Of a stretch of DNA of 5,868 nt, positions 5,482 to 5,868 are shown piece after piece. The notes beneath the pieces were generated by a model that worked only from the letters and a program-made list of their open reading frames with translations, did not search any database and was not told the origin of the DNA. Position 1 is the stretch's first letter. Every line of letters starts with the position of its first letter. This stretch comes from an uncultured Oscillospiraceae bacterium (GTDB lineage Bacteria > Bacillota > Clostridia > Oscillospirales > Acutalibacteraceae): the NCBI GenBank assembly GCA_900552225.1, contig URYX01000121.1:1-5868 (forward strand), read 5' to 3'. Made by a program: the position numbers and the translations under genes.

Positions 5482-5868
5482 ATGGCGGCTCCTTTGGCGG
5501 ATCGCATGCGGCCGCGCACGCTCACCGAGGTGGTCGGGCAGACGCATCTGCTCGGTGAGGGCAAGGCGCTGCGCCGGATCATCGAGTCGGGGAAAATTCC
5601 CAATCTCATTTTTTACGGTCCCTCCGGCGTCGGCAAAACCACGGTTGCCCGCATCATCGCGGAACGGGCCGATATGCGGCTGCACAAGCTGAACGGCACC
5701 ACCGCCTCCACGGCCGACATCAAGGCCATCGTGGAGGAGACGGATACCCTGGCCGGGGTCGGCGGCATTCTGCTCTATCTCGACGAGATCCAGTATTTCA
5801 ACAAGAAGCAGCAGCAGACGCTGCTCGAATACATCGAAAACGGTCAGATCACCCTGATCGCCTCCACC
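5482..5868 (+). CDS. rarA: Replication-associated recombination protein A, AAA+ ATPase (5' part)
   Basis: The first 129 residues of a RarA/MgsA-family AAA+ ATPase (a relative of eukaryotic WRNIP1 and clamp-loader subunits) are present; the gene runs off the right edge. These proteins act at stalled replication forks. Visible are the N-terminal RMRPRTLTEVVGQTHLLG (8-25), Walker A GPSGVGKTT (46-54), the LNGTTAST segment (70-77), and Walker B LLYLDEIQYF (97-106) with D101 and E102. FNKKQQQTLLEYIENG (106-121) follows, then IAST at the edge, corresponding to the start of the sensor 1 region. ATG 5482 follows AAGGAGG (5468-5474) by 7 bases, and the esterase stops 18 bases upstream, so the two are probably cotranscribed. 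The AAA+ signature distinguishes it from RuvB: the family's conserved start is RMRP...VVGQ. The C-terminal tetramerisation part cannot be judged. Confidence 0.93.
   Translation, partial: MAAPLADRMRPRTLTEVVGQTHLLGEGKALRRIIESGKIPNLIFYGPSGVGKTTVARIIAERADMRLHKLNGTTASTADIKAIVEETDTLAGVGGILLYLDEIQYFNKKQQQTLLEYIENGQITLIAST

Noticed and set aside
4798..5685. A 295-codon minus-strand open frame opposite the esterase and rarA
   Set aside because: It is antisense to two genes with complete catalytic motifs and has no family resemblance of its own.
1..5868. CRISPR array, insertion sequence, prophage, toxin-antitoxin or tRNA
   Set aside because: No regularly spaced repeats, transposase or integrase motifs, terminal inverted repeats or cloverleaf-forming segments were seen; genes are packed with short gaps.

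Overview
The window is dense, ordinary-looking chromosome from a Gram-positive bacterium, most likely a GC-rich member of the Clostridia (Oscillospiraceae/Ruminococcaceae-like). The grounds are strong AAAGGAGG-type ribosome binding sites before nearly every gene, a near-consensus sigma-A promoter (TTGACA-17-TATACT), clearly GC-rich codon choice, and protein sequences that read like Clostridia homologues. This placement is an inference from style, not from a marker gene. No transposase, phage gene, CRISPR array, rRNA or tRNA is visible.

Layout, left to right. (1) Plus strand, 1-1268: the last codons of a probable deoC (deoxyribose-phosphate aldolase), followed 20 bases later by deoB (phosphopentomutase). 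This is a deoxynucleoside-salvage pair. A strong hairpin at 1285-1328 separates it from the convergent genes that follow. (2) Minus strand, 3268 down to 1356: nth (endonuclease III), a gap of about 107 bases, a uridine-kinase-like P-loop kinase, and an 82-residue protein resembling the central domain of fatty acid kinase FakA/YloV. The last two are almost certainly translationally coupled (3-base gap, with the strong RBS of the second inside the end of the first). (3) 3275-3418: a divergent promoter region serving nth (minus) and glyA (plus). (4) Plus strand, 3419-5868: glyA (serine hydroxymethyltransferase), a short hairpin plus T-run, an EstA-type serine esterase, and the first 129 codons of rarA (AAA+ replication-associated recombination ATPase), which runs off the window.

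How the genes relate. deoC and deoB together turn deoxyribose-1-phosphate into glyceraldehyde-3-phosphate and acetaldehyde. The kinase may add nucleoside phosphorylation, so nucleotide salvage is a loose theme, but it lies on the other strand and need not be co-regulated. nth and rarA are DNA-maintenance genes, and glyA supplies one-carbon units for purine and thymidylate synthesis. Most of this is housekeeping.

The least ordinary element is the free-standing FakA-central-domain-like protein coupled to the kinase. It has no DhaL ATP-binding domain or C-terminal domain of its own, and the usual Cys of the family's YCTE motif is replaced by Asp while the HxH motif is kept. A perfect DnaA box (TTATCCACA) inside a hairpin between nth and the kinase, and the compact divergent nth/glyA promoter region, are smaller points of interest. 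I do not see convincing evidence for an entirely new system.
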